A stretch of DNA of 64,000 bases. Source: Misgurnus anguillicaudatus. Taxonomy: Eukaryota; Chordata; Actinopteri; Cypriniformes; Cobitidae. The notes beneath the pieces are model-generated. The model did no database searches. It was not told the DNA's origin and saw only the letters and a list, made by a program, of their open reading frames with translations. Of the stretch, positions 12,110-21,156 are shown piece after piece. The stretch is from the NCBI RefSeq assembly GCF_027580225.2, contig NC_073353.2, positions 36,128,001 through 36,192,000 on the forward strand, in the 5' to 3' direction. How positions within the stretch are numbered: position 1 is the stretch's first letter; the number at the start of each line of letters is the position of its first letter. A program made the position numbers and the translations under genes.

Positions 12110-13190
12110 CAGACTAATTTGCATATTCATATCTAAGGTTCGAGCTGCGATTGAGTAGAGGCAAAATGGAAGCCAATGGAAGGTCTAGTCTGATTTCCCC
12201 CAAAAGTGGGCGTGAACCTGTTCAGAGACATTCTATGACGTTGCGCCGGTTGTGCGTATAGAGACAGAGCGCAGCGCGTCATAACCTGAAAACCACGCCC
12301 ACCGGGGGGGAAAGCAATCCAACAGTCTCCATTGACTTTGTATTGCAAGAGGCCGCCCCCTTGTCATTTCTGGCTTATAACAAAAAACTGAATAATGCCT
12401 AAAAGCTGCTTTGTGACAATATGTACAGCTAACAAGCCAAAGAACCCAGAAATAAGTTTTTATAAGCTGTCGAGCCGTAAAACCCAGCCTTTAAGGAGAA
12501 TAAAGTGGATCGCCGACTACGTTTCCCCCTATTGGACGCAGTTTTACTAATAGGAGCACTATGAAAAGTTACCTGTCTCCATTTCTGTGTCTAAACGCTC
12601 GTTGTTTGAAGTCGACAGCTTATATAAACGTATTTTTTTGGCGTGTTAGATGTACACCTTGTCACACAGCAGCTTTTAGGTATTATTCTGTTTTTAAGTT
12701 TAATCTGTTTTTATAAAAAAAAAGTTTTTATAAGCTGTCGACCCCAAAAAACGAGCGTTTAAAGACACAAAAATGGACACAGGCAACTTTTCATAGTACT
12801 TCTATTAGTAAAACTGCGTCCACCAGGGGGAAATGTAGTCGGCGATCCACTTTATTCTCCTTAAAGACTGGGTTTTACGGCTCGACAACTTATAAAAACT
12901 TATTTCTGGGTTCTTTGGCTTGTTAGCTGTACATATTGTCACAAAGCTTTTAGGCATTATTCAGTTTTTTGTTATAAGCCAGAAATGACAAGGAGGCGGC
13001 TTCTCGCAATACAAAGTCAATGGAGACGGTTGGATTGAATTCCCCCCGGTGGGCGTGGTTTTCAAATTTGCATAACTGTGCTCTGTCTCTATTAGTAGAG
13101 TAGAGGCGGGGACTAATTTGCATATTCATATCTATGGTCCGAGCTGTGCAATTGAGTGGAGGCGGAGACCAATTAGCATATCCATAGATC
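12110..13190. mobile_element. Palindromic element carrying THAP-like zinc-finger fragments
   Basis: Long inverted arms (about 12300-12720 against about 12720-13060) share TAAGCCAGAAATGACA, the AGAATAAAGTGGATCGCCGA block and the coding fragment below. Near the ends, ACTAATTTGCATATTCATATCT occurs as a direct repeat (12112 and 13110). Starting at 12391 the plus strand reads MPKSCFVTICTANKPKN, followed by a Tyr/Phe-rich stretch and LRRIKW, then a stop. The C-x4-C start and downstream Trp fit the beginning of a THAP domain, the DNA-binding domain of P-element- and Kolobok-type transposases. The other arm holds the same fragment inverted, with a 3-base deletion at the first Cys. The element is non-autonomous and the domain incomplete. 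Confidence 0.65.
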
Positions 13191-13199
13191 CGCGTATAT

Positions 13200-13857
13200 T
13201 TTAAAGTAAAGCATTACCTTATTAAGTTACTTTCCAAAAAAGTAACTAATTGCGTTACATAGTTGCTTTTCATGGAAGTAATACTTACGTTACTTTTAAG
13301 TTACTTTTGTGCTACTTTTTCTTACTTGATCTCTTTTAGGCCTTGCAGGTATTTTTTATGACTGAGAAGTTATATTGCATTTATTTTGAAATGTTTTTTT
13401 AATGCTTCCCCACAGATTTAGTGTATATGATGACTTTGTACCTGTGGATATGGTGAAATGAGAACCATTTTTATGTAATGATTTTCAAAGCACTTAAGGC
13501 ACTGTCTGAGTGCTGAAAGATCGAATCTTCACACGTCTGTAAATTCTTCCTTTCCTGTTTGTAAAATATTTTTAAGGTGACAAACCTTTTCTTTCATATT
13601 TATAAATTACTATTTGTGAGTACACTGATCATGTATCCATACATTTACAGCAATTAAAAGCCTGCTATTTTTGCTTACATGACTGAAAGAAAACCACTTT
13701 TAAACTTTTAAACTAAACTGAAAAGTAACTTGCATTACCTTTTTAAAAAGTAACTTAAATTTTAATGTGTACATTTATAAAGTAATGTGTTACTCATTAC
13801 TTCAGAAAAGTAATATTATTAATGCACGTTACTTGTAATGCATTACCCCAAACACTG
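13200..13857. mobile_element. AAGTTACTTTT-rich hAT-like repeat, copy 1
   Basis: It contains AAAAAGTAACTAATTGCGTTAC and many inverted AGTTACTTTT/AAAAGTAACTT blocks, ending CCCCAAACACTG. It shares these blocks with the copy at 15816-16179, whose start is CAGTGTTGGGGAAAGTTAC. The left end is less clear here. Confidence 0.65.
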
Positions 13858-14146
13858 TTCTTGACTACAGGAAGACTTTAAAGTTGTACTAAAAGTCCCC
13901 TTTATATCTAAAATAAAGGTACAAAAGCTGTAACTAGGGTGTGTATGTGTTCCTAAATATTTACGCTTTTAAAATAATGCAATACCAGTGACAGCCTTTT
14001 ATTTTTGTAAGTGTATCTAAGACATTTGCTTTATACGGTAGAAATAAGGTTTTTATTGTACATATAGATCAACCATGAAGATGTTAACGTAATAGTATGT
14101 GCTTCTGCACACTTTTAGAAATAAAGATATAAACGCTGCCTGGGAC

Positions 14147-14310
14147 AGTATCCTTTCAAAAGTACACTTTTGTACCCTAAAGGGTGCATAATAGTACCTC
14201 TGAGGCATTGCCAGCTCAAAGGTACATAATGTGTAAATAAATGGTACATATTAAGACCTTTTTAAAGGATACTGTCCCATTAACAATTTTGTACCTTTTC
14301 TGACAGTATA
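14147..14310. mobile_element. GTACC-repeat MITE
   Basis: Inverted blocks GGACAGTATCCTTT and AAAGGATACTGTCC enclose repeated AAGTACACTTTTGTACC, TAGTACCTC and GGTACATA units. Related sequence lies at about 53275-53400, 60078-60270 and 61860-62945. Confidence 0.65.
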
Positions 14311-15007
14311 AAACTGATTTATGAGTTATGGTCTATGGTTTAAATTGTTCTGTCCTTTATGGTTGAGTTACATTTAATGTCATTCATGGGATGAGTACTG
14401 TAGTAATGAGTTATGCAGTCTAGTGGAATTACAGTATATAAAAAAGCCTTTAGTGAAAATGAATGGGAAAATATATGGAAATTGCAGATACAAACAAATA
14501 CAAAAACTATCACACTATTAAATATTTATGGGCAAAAGCCTCAACTCTATATTTTTTTTCATTTATATTCATAAGTTACTCTTATACAACACTAAAGTAC
14601 TATAAAGCTTAATAACCTAGTTATTGAGCTTGTATGCAATAACCAACACTAAACTGCAAAGTTTGACTTGTGTGTAGATAGTGTGCTGTGCCATCTAGTG
14701 GAAACTTTGTGTTATTGCAAACTCCCTCTCATTATAATTCTTATTTTGCTTCCTGGGTCTTTTCCAGAAACCACTTATATGCGTCTTAATCCTCATACAA
14801 CAAAAACTGTCATTGGTTTACCTGCTCATTTTGGCTCAAGTGCATGGCCTTGTTACACCTGTTTCCAAATAGCTCAAATAAACCCAAAGGGTGCTTCTCA
14901 TGCACATTTGATTACTAAAGTACACAACAATTCATTCCTTCTCTTTATTGTTGCTTGCATTCCTAAAAGGTTAAGCACCCGGAGCCATTTTTAAGGTGAC
15001 AAAGGAC

Positions 15008-15013
15008 TTTATT
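15008..15013 (-). terminator. Candidate polyadenylation signal of agr
   Basis: AATAAA on the minus strand about 130 bases beyond the stop. A second AATAAA is at 14949-14944. Confidence 0.5.
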
Positions 15014-15143
15014 CAAAGTTTCCGGATTTAATTTGAAAATTGCTCCTTGCACAGAAGCACCTGTATACTGTTTACAAGTTTCCATTGAAAGTCTTGTCCT
15101 GTCTGAAAAAAGTGTAGGCTGTCATCATCAGGTTTTCTACTCA

Positions 15144-15211
15144 TCACAGATCATCATGATCATCGTGTCCCTCCTTCAGCAGGATCTTGGCCTTTATCAT
15201 GTTCTCGGCCA
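15144..15211 (-). CDS. agr1: agr coding exon 7, C-terminal HDDL
   Basis: Codes for the last helix, [14 protein letters not shown], and the acidic tail HDDHDDL before TGA. HDDL resembles KDEL/HDEL ER-retrieval signals. Confidence 0.85.
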
Positions 15212-18200
15212 CTACACACAAACAGATGTGGGCATTAATGAATGTTTAACTCTTAAATCAGACATTAACATCAACTTTTGCAGGGCTGTATGCATTACAG
15301 ATGAGCTTGAATACACAAATGGAGGAGCCCTTCAGAGTCTGAAACCTCAAACTCAGCCATATGAGTTTATAAGACTGCAAAAGACACTCACAGAAGTCCA
15401 TGTCGGTTGGTTCATAAGTGTACATGCTGTTGCCATACTTTCCCACAATATCGGCTCGCACAGTCAGCGAGGGATCTGTATGGGGCAGAGATAAGTTACG
15501 ACTGGAAGGAAAATAGTCTCATAAAAACATTTGTATTTCATAGGTTATATTTCAATACAAAATTAAAAGTAAAAAAATTTGAGCATTGTGTTAGCAACAC
15601 AAAGGCCATGGGTTTGATTCCCAGGGAAAATACATACTGAATAAAAATGTGGAGGCACTAATCGCTTCAGATAAAATGTAAAAATGTTAATGCATTTTTT
15701 TAAGACCATTAAGATGTTTTTAACTTATTATTTTTAATAGGTGTACAATTTTGTTTTTACTTTACAATTAAAGATATTTTTTAAATTGCAGTAATGAAAA
15801 TCATATAATAAACTTCAGTGTTGGGGAAAGTTACTTTTAAAAGTAATGCATTACATTTTTAAGTTACTGCCAAAAAAGTAACTAATTGCGTTACTTAGTT
15901 ACTTTTCATGGAAAGTAATGCTTACGCTATACTTTAAGTTACTTTTGTGTTACTCTTTGCTTACACAGCTTAATTCTACGTTAATATGTTCAGTTTAATT
16001 CAGTACATTATTTTATTTTTAAATTGAATTAAATAAACTGAAAAGTAACTCGCATTACTTTTTTAAAAAAGTAACTCAAATATACATTTATAAAGTAATG
16101 CGTTACTTTATTCGTTACTTCAGAAAGTAATATTATCACGTAATGCACGTTACTTGTAACACCTTACCCCCTAACACTGGTAAAATAAAGTTTTTCTTTT
16201 ATTTCTATCTTTTGGTTTTGCTGCAAATGCCCCAGAGATATTTTTTTCATAACCCCTTTTATGTTCATACAGAAATCCAACACCATGGCAATACATATTT
16301 TATAAGTGACTACTTTATATAAATTCGACCGCATTCTGACATTTTTGTACGATTGGCTTTCGCCGCTTTGACAGTAACCATGGTTTTACTACACCAAAAA
16401 ACCATGGTTACTGCAGTAAAACTATGGTTAACACAAAATAACCATGGTTTTGCTAATAGTAATCAATACACCAAATTACTACACTTTTACCACAAAAAAA
16501 CATGGACATTTTTGTAAGGGTTGGGGTTTCTTTATTGTTTTTTCTAATTATCATATGTTTTATAAGTTTCACTTCGTACGAATTCATATGAATTAGCCAT
16601 AAATACATACAAATTCCTATAAGATCAGGCTGAGCAATCTGTACGTACTGTACTGTAGCTGGTGTTTATTTATTTGTGTTTGCCATTTAATTGAGCTATT
16701 GATTTTCAATTGTGTTTAATAATAACTTACCAACAAACAGGATTCTGGGTACATATGAGCCGTCAGGGGCCAAGTTTGGATCAGGGGTCTCATGCTGGAA
16801 ATCATAATAAAGGTTTGGGTAAAGGTCTGATAATATTCTAGCTTTTATTATATCTCACCGTAATGTCTGTTGACTTTAGACTAGTTTATAATATTTGTAC
16901 TATACCACTAAGTTGAGCATGATGAAATCTTTTTTGGCCATTCGTTGAATAGCCTGGTGTTCAGAAAAAGCCGCTTTCAAAGCTGCACGAGAGAGCACAG
17001 AGAGATTCATAAACTGATATACTTTAATGCAAGCAAAGGCTTGATATAGTTTATGAATGAAGTCTTTATGTATTCACTCTCATCTTGTTACAACCAGTGG
17101 CGTAGCAAGTCAGTCCCGGGCCCATATGCAAAAAAAATTACGGGCCCCCTTAAGCCAAAGCCCCCCCAACCTTGCCCGTTGCCACTGTTAACTGTGGCGC
17201 GCAGGTCAACATATACTTTTAATAAGGTAGTCAAATATTTTTACTTTACTTTTTTACTAAAGGGTAGATTTAAATAAAGAAAAACTAAATGTTTTGGGTA
17301 GTTTTTGACTCGTGAACTTCTCCGCCTTCTCTTTTCTCTTTAAGGCCCCACTTTTATGTTTATATTTGTCCATCCTTAATGTTCATGTAGATAGCCGCTA
17401 TAGTAACCTCTCACACTGTGTTTTCTTTTTTTTTGGCGCGGCGATGCGTCATGTAAAAAATGATTGCATAGCAGTCTACGGCAGCCGTGGAGTGCAAAAA
17501 AAATTTATAAACGCAAACAAGAAATGACAGAGAAATTAGACATTACGGAGAAATAAGAAATCATTACACATGATATGCATACAAAAATATATTTCTTGCG
17601 GCCACAAATAAAAATTAAATTGAAAAAAAAAATTAATTAAAAGCTGGGGCGGGCCCAGGGCTGGGCCCCTATTGGCCCGGGCCCATTTGCACATGCATAC
17701 CCTGCATGCCCAGACGCTACGCCACTGGTTACAACCCTGCATGCTGTTATTGTTCAGTTTACAACAAAAAAGATTTTAGCATCATTAGAGACAAAAATCA
17801 CAAACAGCACACACGTTTGGATACACAAGACGGGTGAGATGGGTTACATTTATTTTCTGATTGTTGCTTTAAACACTTTTTTGTGTATCTATGGCACTGG
17901 TAAAATTGTTCATCAGATAAAATCTACATTTATATTTCCTTACAAATTAGAAGTGGACAACAACAAAGATGCAAACCTTTACTGTGTGGACAATCCTCTA
18001 AATGGTGAATGATCATCAGAGGCTTCTTACTGAGGTAAAACAGAGATACTGTGTGTTTTTAATCTGCTCATACATAACAAACAGTACAGGTGAGAATATA
18101 GTACAGTGTAGTATAATCATACCTTTCCTTCATTTTGTCCAATCCCTCCTCATATGTCTGAACCCAGGTGATGTCATCACCCCAGCCTAAATGAACAAAG

Positions 18201-18422
18201 AAACTATTTATTGTATTGTGAAACATTTTAAATAGTATACGATTTTTACAATTACATGTTTTATTTCAGATTTGTATCTGAAATGATAAAATTCAGTATT
18301 ACCTCTTGCTAGAGTTTGGACTGACTTTTTCTTGCGTTGAGTAGAGACATCGTGGAAGGTCAGACATAAGAGAAAGATATATGCCGGCCAGTACTTCATG
18401 ATGATAGTATGTATTGGGCAAA
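15144..18422 (-). CDS. agr1: Anterior gradient (AGR) family protein, PDI-like secretory protein
   Basis: A complete gene on the minus strand. Coding exons are 18399-18303, 18186-18123, 18029-17977, 16982-16906, 16794-16731, 15475-15392 and 15211-15144. All introns are GT/AG and the joined frame is 507 bp, giving 168 residues. Residues 1-20 are a hydrophobic signal peptide. The mature part has the AGR hallmark GWGDD (33-37) followed by TYEE, then [14 protein letters not shown] with the single-cysteine CPHS motif at 67-70 in place of a CXXC redox site. YVPR at 111-114 supplies the thioredoxin cis-Pro, followed by [12 protein letters not shown]. Family members (AGR2, AGR3, amphibian/fish Ag1) act in the ER and secretory pathway in mucin folding, cement/hatching gland or regeneration. 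The C terminus is HDDL rather than the KTEL usual for AGR2, so I favour the Ag1 paralogue; that choice is tentative. The start lies 23 bases into a spliced exon, so a 5' untranslated exon probably lies upstream. Confidence 0.88.
15392..15475 (-). CDS. agr1: agr coding exon 6
   Basis: Codes for [20 protein letters not shown], then EPTDMDF. The acceptor is CATACAG and the donor TTCT/GTGAGTG. Confidence 0.9.
15816..16179. mobile_element. hAT-like MITE in agr intron 5, copy 2
   Basis: It starts CAGTGTTGGGGAAAGTTACT and ends with the inverse, ACCCCCTAACACTG. The interior is dense in AAGTTACTTTT and AAAAGTAACT. The CAGTG ends suggest hAT, but an 8-bp duplication is not clear here. Confidence 0.7.
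16376..16505. repeat. ACCATGGTTTTACT palindromic repeat, agr intron 5
   Basis: Alternating AACCATGGTTTTACTA and TGCAGTAAAACTATGG units form overlapping palindromes. The same family occurs in traf3ip1 intron 1 at about 22630-22890. Confidence 0.75.
16731..16794 (-). CDS. agr1: agr coding exon 5
   Basis: Codes for [20 protein letters not shown], including the cis-Pro loop YVPR. Confidence 0.9.
16906..16982 (-). CDS. agr1: agr coding exon 4
   Basis: Codes for [17 protein letters not shown], then DFIMLNLV, matching the AGR helix and beta strand after the active site. The donor is GTG/GTATAG. Confidence 0.88.
17095..17727. mobile_element. hAT MITE with perfect 8-bp target duplication, agr intron 3
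   Basis: The ends CAGTGGCGTAGC and GCTACGCCACTG are perfect inverted repeats, flanked by GTTACAAC at 17087-17094 and again at 17728-17735. GGGCCC-rich subterminal blocks (CCCGGGCCCATATGCA against TTGGCCCGGGCCCATTTGCA) are also inverted. An 8-bp duplication with CAG ends is diagnostic of hAT. No transposase is present. Confidence 0.92.
17977..18029 (-). CDS. agr1: agr coding exon 3 (CPHS motif)
   Basis: Codes for [17 protein letters not shown], the start of the thioredoxin-fold helix with the monothiol CPHS site. Confidence 0.9.
18123..18186 (-). CDS. agr1: agr coding exon 2
   Basis: Codes for [20 protein letters not shown], a signature AGR segment. It has a TTTAG acceptor and an AAAG/GTATGA donor. 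Confidence 0.88.
18303..18422 (-). CDS. agr1: agr coding exon 1 with short 5' UTR
   Basis: The ATG is at 18399-18397. The exon codes for the signal peptide and the basic stretch [11 protein letters not shown]. It is preceded by an acceptor (TTACCTCAG, exon from 18422) and ends AGAG/GTAATA. Confidence 0.85.
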
Positions 18423-19575
18423 CTGAGGTAAAAGCCAGAAGAAAAAGTTAAGTAAACTTGACGAATGCTTTGCATATTAGATGTTTTAAGGGTGGGTCAA
18501 TGTACTACTGACGCTGCATACCATACTCTGAAATAAATGAACAGAGCAGGTGAACAGGACTAACTTGCTTTCGAGTTATTGTTCACAGTGACAAGTGGCA
18601 CTTGGTATTGTGCTTTATAAACGATTTTTTTTACTTTATAAAAAACACTGAACCACAATCAATAATTCATTTTTACCCCGATTTTACATTAACATTAAAT
18701 TTATGCAAATACAGTGGATTACAAGGTATACATAATGCAATGCTCTAGCACTGAGCTATACTGGAGCACATTTAAATATTATTATTGTTTTTATTTATTT
18801 ATTTATTTTGCTTTTTTAAAAGAGGACAATACACATTTATCAACACAAGAAACAAGTCTCCTATGTAAATGTGCTAAATTTAGCCAGTCTGTCTAATTTT
18901 CACCTGTAGTCCCTATACATTTTAGAGGGGCACTACAATTTAAATTCGACCTTAAACCAATTCTTGTGATGTTTTTCCTGTACAACATACTGTAAACAAT
19001 ATCAACTTTATGTTGCAACCGTGTGTTAAATATTTAATTAGTAAGAAAGAACCTACCGGGTATGAAACAGATGAACCAGTATCCTGCTGCACTGTCCCAC
19101 TGACTACACTGACAGTAACTTTGATCTGAATGGTAGGCATTCTTATAGTCACACTCCTCCCAAACCGGTTTGGCATTTAGGAAAATCTGAATTCCACTCC
19201 AGTTCATTTCTGGAGCCAATCACAGAAGCTCATGAGGCAGTGGACTATGTCAGCAGGTTTTGTCAACTGAAGACCTGTATGGTCTCTTAATTTATTTCAT
19301 TTATTTGGCAAATTAATATTTTATACAACTTTTGCTACTTTTCCATGTTGTGGTTTCACACAAGCAGTCGTGCAACAAGCTCAAAACCTGTTGGTTTTAG
19401 GTGGAGACCTACATGGAAAATGTCTAGAATGATCTGTATCTGTATTCTCTTTATTTTAAGCTATTTTGGGTGGAGGCCCTGTGTTATCAGGCTGATAAAA
19501 TGCTCTGACATTTGTTTTATTCTCTCTAAATCCATTTGTGGGAGGTGTCTTGTATTGAAAATATATCCTTTATTT

Positions 19576-19779
19576 TGTAAAAAGTGAAAGTTGGATTAAA
19601 GTAAAAAATTACTTCAATTGGTTAGTCACTGCAAGTAAAAAAATGTAAGTGAAAAAGCTTACTTTTTTAGATTAAAAGTTTTTTTAGATTTAAAGTTTTT
19701 TACTTTATATTTTTCACTTAAAGTGTTACAAATTGAAGTCCTTTTTTTAAGTAGATACAACTTTCACTTTTTACAATGT
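19576..19779. mobile_element. AT-rich palindromic MITE
   Basis: TTGTAAAAAGTGAAAGTTGG is matched by the inverse CAACTTTCACTTTTTACAA. The interior has TAATCTAAAAAAGTAAGC-type inverted blocks. Confidence 0.65.
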
Positions 19780-19905
19780 ACATAAAAATCACTAATGTAT
19801 TCATTATGTAATTTTTGTTAATATAGCATTTACAGTATTGTAATGGTTAGGCTAAAATCTTAAAAACATTACCATGTCAATATTGTAGGTGTGTGGTGCT
19901 CTTAA

Positions 19906-20339
19906 AGGAAAACACCACCGTTTTCAATATTATACTATGTTTTTACCTCAACTTAGATGAATTAATACATACCTATCTCTTTTTAATGCGTGCACTTTTC
20001 ATCTTTGAACAGCGCTTCTTGAATCTGTTAGCATTTACCCTAGTCCCATTCATTCCTATGGCTCCAAACAAAAGTTTTATTTTGTGCCACCATACTTACT
20101 CGTGTTAACTACTCATGTAACAGTCTTTAAATAAGGAAAACATGGAAGTGTTTGGTGGCTTCTAAATTCATCCCTGTTTGGAGCCATAGGAATGAATCGG
20201 GCTAGGCTAAATGCTAACACATTCACGAAGCGCTAAACAAAGATTAAAAGTGCACGCATTGAAAAAAAGATAGGTACGTTAATTTGTCTAAGTTAAGGTA
20301 AGAACATAGTTAAATATTGAAAAACAGTGGTGTTTTCCT
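19906..20339. mobile_element. Complete TTAA-flanked palindrome, AGGAAAACACCAC ends
   Basis: TTAA at 19902-19905 and 20340-20343 flanks AGGAAAACACCACCGTTTTC and its inverse. The long arms include CTCAACTTAGATGAATTAAT and GCTAACAGATTC-like blocks. It lies between the agr and traf3ip1 promoters. Confidence 0.88.
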
Positions 20340-20827
20340 TTAACGGTTATTAATTGGAAAAAATCAAAAGTTGAAGAATGTATATATTAGTTCAGTAGTT
20401 TGTAACCCTTTTATGGACAATAAATTTAGCAATACTCTATTAAATATATTATATATTTCATAATTTTCCTTCATAATTTTCTTCATATTTAATGTAAAGC
20501 CGCTTTCAAACTATTTAACTTTGTAAAAATGTTAATATTAATATATTAATTTATTAGAAAAAAACCGAATAACCATATAGAAAAACAGGATGGCTTTGTA
20601 GTATATAAAACAACTTTGCATAAGAAATTTGTATAGCCTACTTTATTTATTTTGCTTTAGTTATTAATTCATTCGACTTTTATGGGCCTGTCTGGGTCTG
20701 TGACAGGTAGCGATATAAAATATATTCCAGTTTTGGTCTGGGTACAAAAACAGATAACGAAACAAAAGAAAAGAAAGGCCTGGCATAAATTTGTTGGACA
20801 GAAAACATTTCTCTCCAGTTGTTAGTT

Positions 20828-21033
20828 GTTGCCTTGGTGACCTATAGCCCATGACGTCGGCCCGGGTTTCGCGCAAGCGCAGAAGCAGCGTAGCGGTGGA
20901 TTGTGGGACAGAAAGCGATCGTCAAGGCAACAGCAGAGTTTAGCGACCGGAAATCTGCAGCTAGCATAACACTAACCGAAATAATTCCGTTAAGAAACAT
21001 CATTTCAACCAAATACCGTTTCACTTTGTTGCC
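20828..21033 (+). promoter_or_regulatory. traf3ip1 promoter with candidate RFX X-box
   Basis: GTTGCCTTGGTGAC at 20828-20841, about 190 bases before the start codon, matches the RFX X-box palindrome GTTGCCATGGCAAC at 11 of 14 positions. A second GTTGCC half site lies inverted at 20929-20934 (AAGGCAAC) and a third overlaps the start codon (GTTGCCATG). The stretch also has TGACGTC (CRE-like, near 20852) and GCGCAAGCGC (NRF1-like). RFX sites are typical of ciliary genes, in keeping with the product. No TATA box is seen. Binding is inferred, not shown. Confidence 0.6.
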
Positions 21034-21156
21034 ATGAACGATTCAGTGGCCAAAAAGACCCAGGAGACGTTGGGAAAAGTGATCAAAAAACCTCCACTGA
21101 CAGAAAAACTCCTCGGTAAACCTCCGTTTCGATACCTGCACGACATATTCAGTGAG
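21034..21156 (+). CDS. traf3ip1: traf3ip1 coding exon 1
   Basis: Residues 1-41, ending [12 protein letters not shown]. The donor is GAG/GTGAGT. The first ATG has a good context (TTGCCATGA). Confidence 0.95.

Noticed and set aside
18952..19219. Minus-strand open frames upstream of agr
   Set aside because: Two overlapping frames without signal peptide or domain; at best they are 5' untranslated sequence of agr, and the AGR start at 18399 already supplies a complete signal peptide.
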